This document shows positions 16,953-25,555 of a DNA stretch of 64,000 bases, piece after piece; position 1 is the stretch's first letter; each line of letters starts with the position of its first letter. The DNA comes from Streptomyces sp. GTDB lineage: Bacteria > Actinomycetota > Actinomycetes > Streptomycetales > Streptomycetaceae. Below the pieces are notes generated by a model. It saw only the letters and a program-made list of their open reading frames with translations, was not told where the DNA came from and ran no database searches. The translations under genes and the position numbers were made by a program. The stretch lies in assembly GCF_019510245.1 (NCBI RefSeq), contig NZ_JAEKKT010000117.1:62001-126000 (forward strand), written 5' to 3'.

Positions 16953-18616
16953 CCGCCTCGCCGCTCCGGGTGCGCCGGGCCGTGCTGGTGCGCCTGGCGG
17001 GCTGGTCGCTGCTGGAGGCCGGGCAGACCTTTCTCCTCGGATACGCCCTGGCCCGCGCGCTCGACGCCGGGTTCCTGGCCGGGGACGCGCCAACCGGGCT
17101 GTGGTGGCTCGCCGTGGCCGCCGCCGGGGTGGCGGCCGGGGCGTACGGGACCCGGCGCGTGTACGGGGTGGTCGCCGACCTCGTCGAGCCGGTGCGGGAC
17201 CGGCTGGTGGCGGGGGTGGTCGCGCGCGGGGTGCGGGAGGCGGACCGGGGGTCGCTGTCCCCGCTGACCCAGCAGGTGGAGATCGCCCGGGACACCCTCG
17301 CCGGGCTGGTGCTGGTGTCCCGGTCGTTCGTGTTCACGGTGGCAGGCGCGCTCGCCGGGCTGTGCGCGCTCGCGCCGCCGCTGCTGCTGGTCGTGCTGCC
17401 CCCGCTGCTGGCCGGGCTGGGCCTGTTCGCGGCGGCCCTGCGGCCGCTGGCCCGCCGGCAGGAGGCCTTCCTGGTCGCCGACGAGACGCTCGCGGCGGAA
17501 CTGGGCGAGGTGGGCCCGGGGTTGCGGGACATCACGGCGGCGGGGGCCGAGGAACAGGTCGCCGAGCGGGTCGGGGAGCGGGTGGACGCGGAGTTCCGGG
17601 CCGCCCGGGCGCTGGCCCAATGGAGCGCCGTACGGGTGGCGGCGCTGGCGGTGGGCGGGCAGCTGCCCCTGGTGCTGCTGCTCGCCGCCGCGCCCTGGCT
17701 GCTCGCCCACGGCGTGACCGCGGGTGCCCTCGTCGGCGCGCTCGCCTACGTCACCCAGTCCCTGCTCCCCGCCCTGCAGAACCTCGTGCACGGTCTGGGC
17801 ACCGGCGGGGCGCGCCTGACCGTCGTCCTGCGCAGACTGCGCCCGCCCGCGGACACTGGTACGCCCGTGGAGCCCGCGGGAGAAGAGGACGCCGGCGCCC
17901 CCGCTCTCCGCCTCTCCGCCGTCACCTTCGCCTACGGCCCCGCGAGCACCCCTGTCCTCGACGCGCTCGACCTCGTGGTCCCGCACGGCGGTCACCTCGC
18001 CGTCGTGGGACCGAGCGGGATCGGCAAGTCCACGCTGACCGCGGTGGCCGCCGGGCTGCTGGAACCGGCGCACGGCGTCGTCCGGGTGTGCGGCCACCCC
18101 GTGCCGGGAGCGCGGGCGGCCGCGCAGCGGGTGCTGATCCCGCAGGAGGCGTACGTCTGGACGGGCACCCTCGCCGAGAACCTGGGGCTGCTGCGCCCGG
18201 ACCCTGTCCCGGAACCGGAACTGCTGGCCGCCGCCGAGGCGGTCGGGCTCACCCCGCTCCTGGAGCGGCTGGGCGGCCCGGACGCCCCGGTGCGTCCGGA
18301 GGCGCTGTCCGCGGGCGAGCGGCAGCTGGTCGCGCTCACCCGCGCCTACCTCTCCGCCGCGCCGCTCGCCCTCCTCGACGAGGCCACCTGCCATCTCGAC
18401 GCGGAGGCCGAGGCCCGCGCCGAGCGCGCGTTCGCCGCGCGGCCCGGCGGCACCCTGGTGGTCGTCGCACACCGCATCGACTCGGCCCGCCGCGCCGGGC
18501 GGATCCTGGTGCTGGACGGCCCCCGCACGGCTTACGGCACGCACGAGGACCTGCTGCGCTCCTGCGCGCTGTACCAGGACCTGGCGGCCGCGTCACAGCC
18601 GTCCGTCACCCGGTGA
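16949..18616 (+). CDS. ramB: Second ABC exporter half-transporter of the SapB locus
   Basis: 555 aa, with a membrane domain (about 10-300) and an ATPase domain (about 325-545). Walker A is GPSGIGKST, the signature is ALSAGERQL (Ser-Ala-Gly in place of Ser-Gly-Gly), and Walker B is LALLDEATCH with the catalytic Glu. The H-loop is VVAHR. Both half-transporters show slightly degenerate signature motifs, as is common in heterodimeric exporters where only one composite site is fully active. The gene is coupled to ramA by a GTGA overlap and ends 46 bp before the convergent ramR. No leader-peptidase domain is present, so leader removal must be done by a protease encoded elsewhere. Confidence 0.9.
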   Translation: MTASPLRVRRAVLVRLAGWSLLEAGQTFLLGYALARALDAGFLAGDAPTGLWWLAVAAAGVAAGAYGTRRVYGVVADLVEPVRDRLVAGVVARGVREADRGSLSPLTQQVEIARDTLAGLVLVSRSFVFTVAGALAGLCALAPPLLLVVLPPLLAGLGLFAAALRPLARRQEAFLVADETLAAELGEVGPGLRDITAAGAEEQVAERVGERVDAEFRAARALAQWSAVRVAALAVGGQLPLVLLLAAAPWLLAHGVTAGALVGALAYVTQSLLPALQNLVHGLGTGGARLTVVLRRLRPPADTGTPVEPAGEEDAGAPALRLSAVTFAYGPASTPVLDALDLVVPHGGHLAVVGPSGIGKSTLTAVAAGLLEPAHGVVRVCGHPVPGARAAAQRVLIPQEAYVWTGTLAENLGLLRPDPVPEPELLAAAEAVGLTPLLERLGGPDAPVRPEALSAGERQLVALTRAYLSAAPLALLDEATCHLDAEAEARAERAFAARPGGTLVVVAHRIDSARRAGRILVLDGPRTAYGTHEDLLRSCALYQDLAAASQPSVTR

Positions 18617-18662
18617 GAGCGGCGCCGTCACCGTCCGCGCCCGGCGAGACGGGCCGGCGCCG

Positions 18663-19271
18663 TCACAGCCACCCCTCGCCCTGAGAGATCCGGATCGCGT
18701 CGACGCGGTTGCGGGCCCCGGTCTTGCGGGTGATCGCCGCCATGTAGTTGCGCACGGTTCCGTTCGACAGGTGCAGGCTGCCGGCGATCTCGGCGATGGA
18801 GGCCCCGCCGGCCGCCAGCTCCAGCACGCTCAGCTCCCGTCTGGTGAGCGGGATCTCGGCGGCCCTCAGGAAGCCGAAGCCCAGCGAGTCGTCGACGAAA
18901 CGTTCCCCCTCGGCGGCGCGCCGGATCGCCTGCACCAGCCGTTCCGGCGCGCCCGCCTTGTCGACATAGCCGAGCGCCCCCGCCTCGGCCGCCCGTTTCA
19001 GCAACCCCGGCCTGTTCGCACCGGCAAGCACCACCAGCCTCGGCGCGGGCGCACCGGGCTCCGCCGGGCGCAGGTCGGCCAGCGGCGGCACACCGTGGGT
19101 GCCGGAGCTGTCGAGGTCCGCCGCGCACACGTCCGGCCGCGCCGCCCGAACCCGCCCCCGCGCGCCGTGCCACGGCGTGTCGTCCACGCGGAGATCCGGT
19201 TCCCGGCGTAACCACTCCGCCAGGACCGATCTCACCAGTGACACGTCGTGCACCAGAAGTACCCGGACCAC
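18663..19271 (-). CDS. ramR: RamR/AmfR response regulator of the SapB locus
   Basis: 202 aa. The N-terminal receiver begins VRVLLVHDVSLVRS, and the phospho-acceptor region reads CAADLDSSG. The C-terminal LuxR/NarL helix-turn-helix (about 137-195) contains LTRRELSVLELAAGGAS and SNGTVRNYM. RamR activates ramCSAB in S. coelicolor. No histidine kinase gene is adjacent, so it is an orphan regulator as in other species. I chose GTG 19271 because GAGGGGG lies five bases upstream and the open frame before it looks non-coding. Codon 21 (Leu in EWLRRE, bases 19209-19211) is TTA. Together with the TTA in ramC this puts both activation and modification under bldA. Confidence 0.92.
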   Translation of the reverse strand: MVRVLLVHDVSLVRSVLAEWLRREPDLRVDDTPWHGARGRVRAARPDVCAADLDSSGTHGVPPLADLRPAEPGAPAPRLVVLAGANRPGLLKRAAEAGALGYVDKAGAPERLVQAIRRAAEGERFVDDSLGFGFLRAAEIPLTRRELSVLELAAGGASIAEIAGSLHLSNGTVRNYMAAITRKTGARNRVDAIRISQGEGWL

Positions 19272-19577
19272 CGCCGCCCCCTCAGCCAGACATACGTCGG
19301 TTCTTCCGTTCAAGGTGTGGAACGCGTGCCCCATTGTTGGCGCCGTCCACCATCCATGGGCGCGAAGATCCGGCCATCAGGGTGCGCGGGGGCGCACGCC
19401 CGGCGCTCGTACCCCGCCGCGCGCTTCGACTGCGGGGGAATGTGCCGGGGCGAACGGGGTACGCCGGGCCACCCCGGTGCGGGGGTCCGCGGCGCTCTCG
19501 CCGTGCGCCGGTCGCCGCCACGAGGGAGCCTTGATCCCGAGGAAGCGACGCGCGGCCGGACGAGGAGGTGGTCGGGC
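19272..19577. other. 306-bp intergenic region, divergent ramR and SpoIIE gene
   Basis: It must contain the ramR promoter on the minus strand and the promoter of the next SpoIIE gene on the plus strand. I see no clear -35/-10 pair, hairpin or repeat. The proximal 60 bp before ramR are less GC-rich than the rest, which fits a promoter there. Confidence 0.4.
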
Positions 19578-21746
19578 GTGACCGACGGGATGGGGGCGCC
19601 TCCGGCGGGGGCGAGGCCGGACGTCGACGTGCCGGCGGCCGGCGGCACCCGGTCCGGGCGGCCGCTGCTGTCGCTGGCGCTGGCCTCCATGATGGAGGAG
19701 GTCCAGGCCCACTCCGGCGCGGTGTATCTGCTCGCGTCCGACGAGCCGGTCCTGGAGATGGCGGTGACGGCGGGGCTGCCCCGGGCCTTCGCGGCGCCCT
19801 GGGAACGGGTCGGGCTGAGCGCGCCGATCCCGGTCGCGGACGCCGCGCGCGAACGGCGGCTGGTCTGGGTGGGCGGCGAGGAGGACATGGCCCGCCGGTA
19901 CCCGCGCATCGCGGTGGTGCTGCCGTACCCGTTCGCGCTCGCCGCGCTGCCGGTGGCGACGGCGGACACCTTGTACGGGGCGGTGTACGTGACCTGGCCC
20001 GGCGCCCATCCGACGGTGCTGTCCGACCGGGAGCGGGAGACGCTGACCTCGGCGTGCGACCGGCTGGCGGTACGGCTGGAGCGGGTCGCCCGGAAGAACC
20101 GTCCGCTGCGCGCCGAACCGGATCTGCTGGCCGCGCCGCCGTCGGGGGTGGCGGGCACACTGGGCACGGTGGAGGCGGCGCGGATGGTGGGGCGGCTGCC
20201 CTACGGACTCGCCTCGCTCGACCTGCACGGGCGGGTCTCCTTCGCCAACGCGGCGGCCGCCGAACTGCTCGGTGTGCAGGTCGACGATCTGCTGGGCACC
20301 CAGCCGTGGGTGTCGGTGCCGTGGCTGAACGACCCGATGTACGAGGACCGCTACCGGGCGGCGCTGCTCAGCCAGCATGTCACGTCGTTCGTGGCACTGC
20401 GGCCGCCGGGCGAATGGCTGTCGTTCCGGATGTACCCGAGCACGACCGGGCTGACCACCCGGATCAGCCGGGCGCGGCCGGTCGCCGAGATGGTGGGCGC
20501 GGCGCCCCGTGCGGACAGAGCGCCCTCGCACCGGCTGGTGACCATCTCTCAGGTGCTGAGCCTGGCCGGGTCGCTGACGGAGGCCGTCGGGGTGCAGGAC
20601 GTGGTGCAGCTGGTGGCGGACGAGGTCGTCCCGGCCGTCGGCAGCCAGGCCCTGGTGGTCCTCGGCTCCTGCGGCGGGCGGCTGCACGTGCTGGGCCATC
20701 GCGGGTACGAGGATCCGCGGACCGTGGAGCGCTTCGACGGCCTCCCGCTGGCCGAACGCACGCCGGGCACCCATGTCCTGAACACCGGCGTGCCGGCGTT
20801 CTTCGAGTCGAGGCAGCAGCTGGAACGGCTGTATCCGGCACGGGACGAGACCCCCGACGGCTTCGCGGCCTGGGCGTATCTGCCGCTGATCGCGTCGGGC
20901 CGCCCGGTGGGCACCTGCGTCCTCGCCTACGCCGAGCCACACGCCTTCCCGGCCGACGAGCGTGCCGTCCTCACCAGCCTCGGCGGGCTGATCGCACAGG
21001 CACTGGAGCGGGCCCTGCTCTACGACGCGAAGAACCAGCTTGCACACGGCCTGCAGGCGGCCCTGCTGCCGCACTCCCTGGCCCCGCCGCCCGGCATCGA
21101 GGCGGCCGCCCGCTATCTGCCGGCCACGCACGGCATGGAGATCGGCGGCGACTTCTACGACCTGGTGCCCACCCGGCCGCTGGCGGCGGCGGTGATCGGG
21201 GACGTGCAGGGGCACAACGTGACGGCGGCCGGGCTGATGGGGCAGATCCGTACCGGCGTACGGGCCTTCACGAGCGTCGGGCAGGCGCCGGAGGAGGTGA
21301 TGCGCAGCACCAACCGGCTGCTGATCGACTCCGGCGCCGACCTGTTCGCGAGCTGTCTGTACCTGCGGCTGGACCCGGGGCGCGGGCGCGCGGTGATGGC
21401 CCGGGCGGGGCATCCACCGCCCCTGCTGAGGCGTCCGGACGGCCGGGTACGGGTCCTCGACCTGGCCGGGGGTCCGTTGCTGGGGATCGACTCGGAGGCG
21501 ACGTATCCGACGACCGAGGTGTCGCTCGCGCCGGGTTCGGTGCTCGCCCTCTACACCGACGGGCTGGTCGAATCCCCCGGCGTGGACATCGAGGACGCCC
21601 TGGTCGACCTGGGAAAACTGCTCTCGGAGAACGGCGACCAGCCCTTGGACAGGCTCGCCGACACGCTCGTGCGGCACAGTGCGGCGGCGCAGGAGCGTGT
21701 CGACGATGTCGCGGTGCTGTTGCTGCGGGCCGAGCCCGGCGGCTGA
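19578..21746 (+). CDS. GAF-PAS-GAF sensor with SpoIIE/PP2C phosphatase domain
   Basis: 722 aa. Domains by eye: GAF (about 30-170), PAS (about 195-300; SLDLHGRVSFANAAAAELLG), GAF (about 320-475), and a SpoIIE-type phosphatase (about 500-718) with GGDFYDLVP near 525, GDVQGHNVTAAGLMG and LYTDGLVESPG. Unlike the two other SpoIIE proteins in the window it lacks a C-terminal HATPase domain. The expected role is dephosphorylation of an anti-sigma antagonist in response to a cytoplasmic signal. GTG 19578 is preceded by GAGGAGG at nine bases. It sits next to ramR but shares no operon with it. A perfect 13-bp hairpin follows at 21766. Confidence 0.85.
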   Translation: MTDGMGAPPAGARPDVDVPAAGGTRSGRPLLSLALASMMEEVQAHSGAVYLLASDEPVLEMAVTAGLPRAFAAPWERVGLSAPIPVADAARERRLVWVGGEEDMARRYPRIAVVLPYPFALAALPVATADTLYGAVYVTWPGAHPTVLSDRERETLTSACDRLAVRLERVARKNRPLRAEPDLLAAPPSGVAGTLGTVEAARMVGRLPYGLASLDLHGRVSFANAAAAELLGVQVDDLLGTQPWVSVPWLNDPMYEDRYRAALLSQHVTSFVALRPPGEWLSFRMYPSTTGLTTRISRARPVAEMVGAAPRADRAPSHRLVTISQVLSLAGSLTEAVGVQDVVQLVADEVVPAVGSQALVVLGSCGGRLHVLGHRGYEDPRTVERFDGLPLAERTPGTHVLNTGVPAFFESRQQLERLYPARDETPDGFAAWAYLPLIASGRPVGTCVLAYAEPHAFPADERAVLTSLGGLIAQALERALLYDAKNQLAHGLQAALLPHSLAPPPGIEAAARYLPATHGMEIGGDFYDLVPTRPLAAAVIGDVQGHNVTAAGLMGQIRTGVRAFTSVGQAPEEVMRSTNRLLIDSGADLFASCLYLRLDPGRGRAVMARAGHPPPLLRRPDGRVRVLDLAGGPLLGIDSEATYPTTEVSLAPGSVLALYTDGLVESPGVDIEDALVDLGKLLSENGDQPLDRLADTLVRHSAAAQERVDDVAVLLLRAEPGG

Positions 21747-21765
21747 CCCCCGACGACGGCGAAGG

Positions 21766-21795
21766 GTCCGGCCCTCCCGCCGGAGGGCCGGACCG
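21766..21795. terminator. Bidirectional hairpin terminator, 13-bp perfect stem
   Basis: Arms 21766-21778 and 21783-21795 (GGTCCGGCCCTCC and its complement) enclose a CGCC loop, between the convergent SpoIIE gene and the protease gene. Confidence 0.88.
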
Positions 21796-21851
21796 TCCAC
21801 CGTCGGCGGGGAACCGCCGGCCGGCCGTGCGACGGGGTCAGTGGGAAGGGG

Positions 21852-23300
21852 TCAGTGGGACGACGAGGAGTTGTCCGCGCCGGTCCCGGACTGGTCACCG
21901 GTGCCCGTCACGTCACCCGCGCCGGACTGGTCACCCGTGCCCGTGCCGGACTGGTCACCGGTGCCGGTCGCGTCGCCGGTGCCGCTCTGGTCGCCGGTGC
22001 CGCTCTGGTCGCCGGCCGTCGCGGAGGGGTCGGCGGTGCCGCCGATCTGGTCGCCGCCGGCCTGGTCGCCGGCGCCGTTCTGGTCACCGGCGGTCGCGGA
22101 CGGGTCGGCCGTGGCACCGGCGTCGCCGGCACCCGCGCCCGCGCCCCCGTCGCCGAGGGTCGCGCCGGTCGCCTGCAGGGCGGCGGTCACCGGCTGGAAG
22201 AAGGTCTCGCCGCCGGAGGTGCAGTCGCCGCTGCCGCCGGAGGTCATGCCGACCGCTCCGCCGTCCTGGGTGAACAGCGAGCCGCCGCTGTCACCGGCCT
22301 CGGCGCACACGTTGGTCTGGATGAGACCGGTGACGGTGTCGACACCGTTCGGGTCGGTCTCGCTCTGGAAGTTGACGGTGGCGTCGAGGCCGGTGACCTG
22401 GCCGTCGTGCAGGCCGGTGGTGGAGCCCATCCGGAACACGGTCTCACCGACGGTGGCGTCGACGGCCTGGTTGATGGCGACGGTCTGGCCGTTGCCTATG
22501 TTGACCTCGCTCGGCGCCTGGGTGGTGGCGTCGTTGTACTTGACGAGCGAGAAGTCGCCGTTGCCGGGGAACTGGGCCTGGTCCACGGTGGCGATGGGCT
22601 GCCCGGTCTCGGAGTCGGACCAGTCCTTGGCCGCGACCCCGCAGTGACCGGCCGTCAGGAAGGCGGGGCTGCCGTCCGAGGCGGTGACGTTGAAGCCGAG
22701 GGAGCAGCGGACGGTGCCGTTCTGTACCTGGGAGAAGATCGCGTCGCCGCCGGAGACCAGGGTCTTGAAGGTGCCCGACGACTTCTTGAGCGTCGCCATG
22801 TTCGAGCCGATGCTCTGGACCGTCGACTGCAGCGTGTCCCACTTGGCGCCGGTGACGGTGGAGTCGGCCGTGACCACGACCTTGTTGGTCTTCGGGTCGA
22901 CGGCCCAGGCGGTGCCCGGGATGGTCGCCTTGGTCTTCAGGGTCTTGGCGACGGCCGCCAGTGCGGAGTTGCTGTTCTGCACCTGGCGGACGACCGCGCC
23001 GGCCTTCTCCGCCTGGACGACGATGTTGTTGTCGCCGCTGATGACGTTGACGACGAGCTGCTGCTTGCCGCTGTCGTAGTAGGACCCGGCGAAGGCCTGG
23101 CCGAGCAGGTCCTGGAGCTGTGCGGCAAGGTCGGAGGCGTCGGACGCCGACTTGAGCGTCTTGGGAGCGGTTGCCGTGGCGCCGGAGGCGTTGTCCTGAG
23201 ACGCGTTGGCCATCGGCAGCAGGAACGCCGCGGCACCGAGCGCCGCGACACCGCCCACCGCGATAGCGGCCTTGCGCTTCGGAATTCGCTTGTGACTCAA
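21852..23300 (-). CDS. Secreted streptogrisin-like S1 serine protease with repetitive C-terminal tail
   Basis: 482 aa preproenzyme. The signal peptide covers about 1-34. The alpha-lytic-type propeptide covers about 45-181. The mature domain probably begins near Val182 (VSGGDAIFS, as in streptogrisins). The triad is His219 (TAGHC), Asp249 (NGDFSLV) and Ser338 (GDSGGS). Disulfide cysteines include 199/220 and 332/360. The catalytic domain ends near 383. It is followed by about 99 residues made only of G, A, D, Q, S, T, P, N and a few others, with repeats such as GDQSGTGDQSGTGD and two copies of TADPSATAGDQ. Such a tail is absent from SGPA/SGPB and may bind the wall or calcium (inference). The propeptide must be cleaved for activity. 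Confidence 0.92.
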   Translation of the reverse strand: MSHKRIPKRKAAIAVGGVAALGAAAFLLPMANASQDNASGATATAPKTLKSASDASDLAAQLQDLLGQAFAGSYYDSGKQQLVVNVISGDNNIVVQAEKAGAVVRQVQNSNSALAAVAKTLKTKATIPGTAWAVDPKTNKVVVTADSTVTGAKWDTLQSTVQSIGSNMATLKKSSGTFKTLVSGGDAIFSQVQNGTVRCSLGFNVTASDGSPAFLTAGHCGVAAKDWSDSETGQPIATVDQAQFPGNGDFSLVKYNDATTQAPSEVNIGNGQTVAINQAVDATVGETVFRMGSTTGLHDGQVTGLDATVNFQSETDPNGVDTVTGLIQTNVCAEAGDSGGSLFTQDGGAVGMTSGGSGDCTSGGETFFQPVTAALQATGATLGDGGAGAGAGDAGATADPSATAGDQNGAGDQAGGDQIGGTADPSATAGDQSGTGDQSGTGDATGTGDQSGTGTGDQSGAGDVTGTGDQSGTGADNSSSSH

Positions 23301-23507
23301 ACTTCTCGACCTCCAAGGGACGGAGTGTCTGCCGTTGCGGGGCAGTCGTTCGTGAGCGGCGCCTGGATGGCCATAGGTACGGCCGGGTCACGCGGTGCGT
23401 TCAATTCCGCTTCCCAACTTCCTTGACCCGGTGCTGAATCGGCCATGGCGCGCCCGTGGTGAACCAGGTCCGCGTACCGGGCCACCGGGCCGGGAACAAT
23501 CCCCCAT

Positions 23508-23921
23508 ATGACGATCACCACCGCCGAAGCCGACAAGATCCTGTCCGCCAACTTCGCCCCCTGGGTGCTCGACCTGGGGCTGGCCGTCGAGTCGCTGGGC
23601 GAGGACCGGGCGACGCTGCGTCTGCCCTGGTCGGACCGGTTGTCCCGGGAGGGTGGCGGGCTGTCGGGACAGGCGCTGATGGCGGCGGCCGACACGGCGA
23701 CGGTGATCGCGGTCTCCGCGGCCCGGGGCGGCTTCGTGCCGATGACGACGGTGCAGCAGTCGACCTCGTTCCAGCGTGCGGTGACCGGTTCGGATGTCCT
23801 GATCGAAGCGGTGCTGACCAAACTGGGCCGCCGGACGGCGTTCGCCGACATCACGATGAGCGATCAGCCGACGGGGGCGCTCGCGGCCAGGGCGAGCACG
23901 GTCTACGCACTTCTGGGCTGA
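23508..23921 (+). CDS. PaaI-type hotdog-fold thioesterase
   Basis: 137 aa, a single hotdog domain. The central helix region reads GGGLSGQALMAAADTATVIAV, quoted here only by its ends GGGLSG and TATVIAV; its Asp marks the usual catalytic acid site of PaaI-like enzymes. The following strand has TTVQQSTSFQRA. These proteins hydrolyse acyl-CoA or aryl-CoA thioesters as tetramers. The substrate cannot be read. It is probably transcribed alone from the gap after the divergent protease gene. Confidence 0.82.
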   Translation: MTITTAEADKILSANFAPWVLDLGLAVESLGEDRATLRLPWSDRLSREGGGLSGQALMAAADTATVIAVSAARGGFVPMTTVQQSTSFQRAVTGSDVLIEAVLTKLGRRTAFADITMSDQPTGALAARASTVYALLG

Positions 23922-24433
23922 CTCCGGGCGCTTCCCCAGTGACGAACCGACACCATCGGCAACCGGTCACGAACGCTCTGTCACGATCACGGACCGGAAT
24001 CCTTGCTTCAGGGAATCTGCACATCCACTACCCAAGCGAGTCACGGGACGCAGCGGATCTGCACAACCGCACGCCCCCTGCCGTGCCCTTGGCCCGGAGT
24101 GCCGGATTCGCCGGCGGGCAGGCAAGCCGTGCGGCCGCGGCGAAGTCGTGCGCCTTGTGAAGGAGTCGCCGACAAGCGGTGCGCGCGCCTGCACGGTTGC
24201 GCCCTTGCGGGGCTCAAGTTCCCAGGTGAGGCGCCTGGTTGATTGGAAGCGCGGACCGCGGGCGTGCTTTGATCCATCGCACCGCGGGGGCCGCGAAGGG
24301 CTTCCGGAAACGGGCGCCCGGCGCTCGCGGTCGCGGCCGTCCGCTCGTCCCCCCAAGGGCCGTGTTCGTCCCTGAAGGGCGTCGGGGGGCCGCTCTCCCC
24401 CTTGTGAATACCCATATGAAGGGAAGTTCCATC
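23922..24433 (+). other. 512-bp leader region upstream of the double-glycine peptide
   Basis: I find no believable gene here; the short open frames lack coding bias. The region holds a near-repeat of ATCTGCAC about 45 bp apart (near 24007 and 24058), several short GC palindromes, and less G-rich patches that could hold promoters. It probably carries the promoter and control sites of the export operon. A 200-300-nt untranslated leader is possible. Confidence 0.4.
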
Positions 24434-24649
24434 ATGAACTCCACCCCCCAGGTTGAGACCGTCGAGATCTCCGACGCCGAGCTCGACAACGTCTCCGGCG
24501 GCCTGTCCCTGAACGCCGTCGGCACCGTCACCGGCCTGGTGGACAGCGTTGCCCCGGTTTCCGGCCTGGTCAACACGGTCGTCGGCACCGTCGAGGGTGT
24601 CACCGGCCTGAACACCCAGCCGGTCACCAACCTGGTCGCCGGTCTCTGA
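24434..24649 (+). CDS. Double-glycine-leader peptide, cysteine-free repetitive core (exported bacteriocin-like)
   Basis: 71 aa. Residues 1-23 form a classic leader ending ISDAELDNVSGG, with the hydrophobic positions and the GG cleavage site used by C39 peptidases. The 48-residue core (24-71) has no Cys, no charge except Asp37 and Glu54, and a recurring word: GTVTGLV, PVSGLV, GTVEGVTGL, PVTNLV. Beta-branched residues dominate. With no Cys it cannot form lanthionine rings, so a lantipeptide label would be wrong. The start ATG 24434 is chosen over the in-frame ATG 24416 because GGGAAG lies eight bases upstream of it. The same GGGAAGTTCC word precedes the next gene. The three export genes follow directly. 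Confidence 0.85.
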   Translation: MNSTPQVETVEISDAELDNVSGGLSLNAVGTVTGLVDSVAPVSGLVNTVVGTVEGVTGLNTQPVTNLVAGL

Positions 24650-24748
24650 TCGCACCTCGTTGCCGCTGAGTCCCGGAGCCGGATCCCGGCCCCGGGGCTC
24701 TCGGGCGTTCTGAAACCCCGCGTCTCTCCCACAGGTGAGGGAAGTTCC

Positions 24749-25555
24749 GTGCAGTTCCGCCAACAGGCCCTCGCCAAGCTCCAGTCGCCGGAGGAGCTCG
24801 ACCTTCCGGTGCGTTTCGCCCGTCCGCAGGGCTGGCTCGCGCTGTCCGTCTCGGTCGTCGTGATGGCGGCGGCCTCGGTGTGGGCGGTGACCGGTTCGGT
24901 CGCCTCCACGGTGAGCGCGCAGGCCATCCTCACCCACGGGCAGGGCAGCTACATCCTGCAGAGCCCGGTCGCCGGGCAGGTCACCGCCGTCCTCGCCGAG
25001 CAGGGCGAGCGGCTGCCGGCGAACTCCCCCGTCCTGAAGGTGCACACGAGCCAGGGCGACTCCGTCGTGCGCACGGTCGCCGCCGGCCGGATCAGCGCGC
25101 TCGCCGCCACCATCGGGCAGATCATCCAGACCGGTACGAACGTCGCCGCCGTGGAGAAGGTCGCCCACGCCTCGGACCCGCTGTACGCCACGGTCTACGT
25201 CCCCGCCGAGAACGCCTCCTCGATCCCCGCCGACGCCCCGGTCGACCTGACCGTGTCGTCGGTGTCGACCCAGGAGTACGGCGTGCTGCGCGGCCATGTG
25301 AAGTCGGTGGACCGCGCCGCCCAGTCGGCCCAGTCGATCTCGGCGTTCCTCGGCGACAGCCAGCTCGGCGACCAGTTCACCAAGAAGGGCCGCCCGGTGG
25401 CCGTACTGGTCCGGCTGGACCCGTCGAGGCGGACGAAGAGCGGCTACAAGTGGTCCTCGGCCGACGGGCCGCCGTTCCGGCTCGACTCCATGACCCTGGC
25501 CTCGGGCTCGATCCGGCTGGCCGACCAGCGCCCCGTCGATTGGCTGCTCCCGTGA
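24749..25555 (+). CDS. HlyD-type membrane fusion protein of the peptide export operon
   Basis: 268 aa. The cytoplasmic N-terminus (1-27) ends at RPQGWLAL. One membrane helix covers about 28-52. A biotinyl-lipoyl-like hairpin follows (ILQSPVAGQVTAVLAEQGERL), quoted only as SPVAGQV and EQGERL. A beta-rich domain runs to the end. It lacks the long coiled coil of Gram-negative HlyD, as in the NHLM-type bacteriocin secretion protein family. It should link the ABC exporter to the outer face of the membrane. GTG 24749 is preceded by GAGGGAAG. It overlaps the peptidase-ABC gene by 4 bp. Confidence 0.86.
   Translation: MQFRQQALAKLQSPEELDLPVRFARPQGWLALSVSVVVMAAASVWAVTGSVASTVSAQAILTHGQGSYILQSPVAGQVTAVLAEQGERLPANSPVLKVHTSQGDSVVRTVAAGRISALAATIGQIIQTGTNVAAVEKVAHASDPLYATVYVPAENASSIPADAPVDLTVSSVSTQEYGVLRGHVKSVDRAAQSAQSISAFLGDSQLGDQFTKKGRPVAVLVRLDPSRRTKSGYKWSSADGPPFRLDSMTLASGSIRLADQRPVDWLLP

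Noticed and set aside
21855..22130. Repeat array or CRISPR in the protease 3' region
   Set aside because: The DNA periodicity is explained by in-frame codons for the GDQSGTGD tail.
21852..23300. The streptogrisin-like protease as the SapB leader peptidase
   Set aside because: Only proximity supports it; there is no operon or shared regulatory site, so I did not claim it.
24434..24649. Labelling the small peptide a type A2 lantipeptide
   Set aside because: The leader is of the double-glycine type, but the core has no cysteine and no LanM-type enzyme is encoded nearby.
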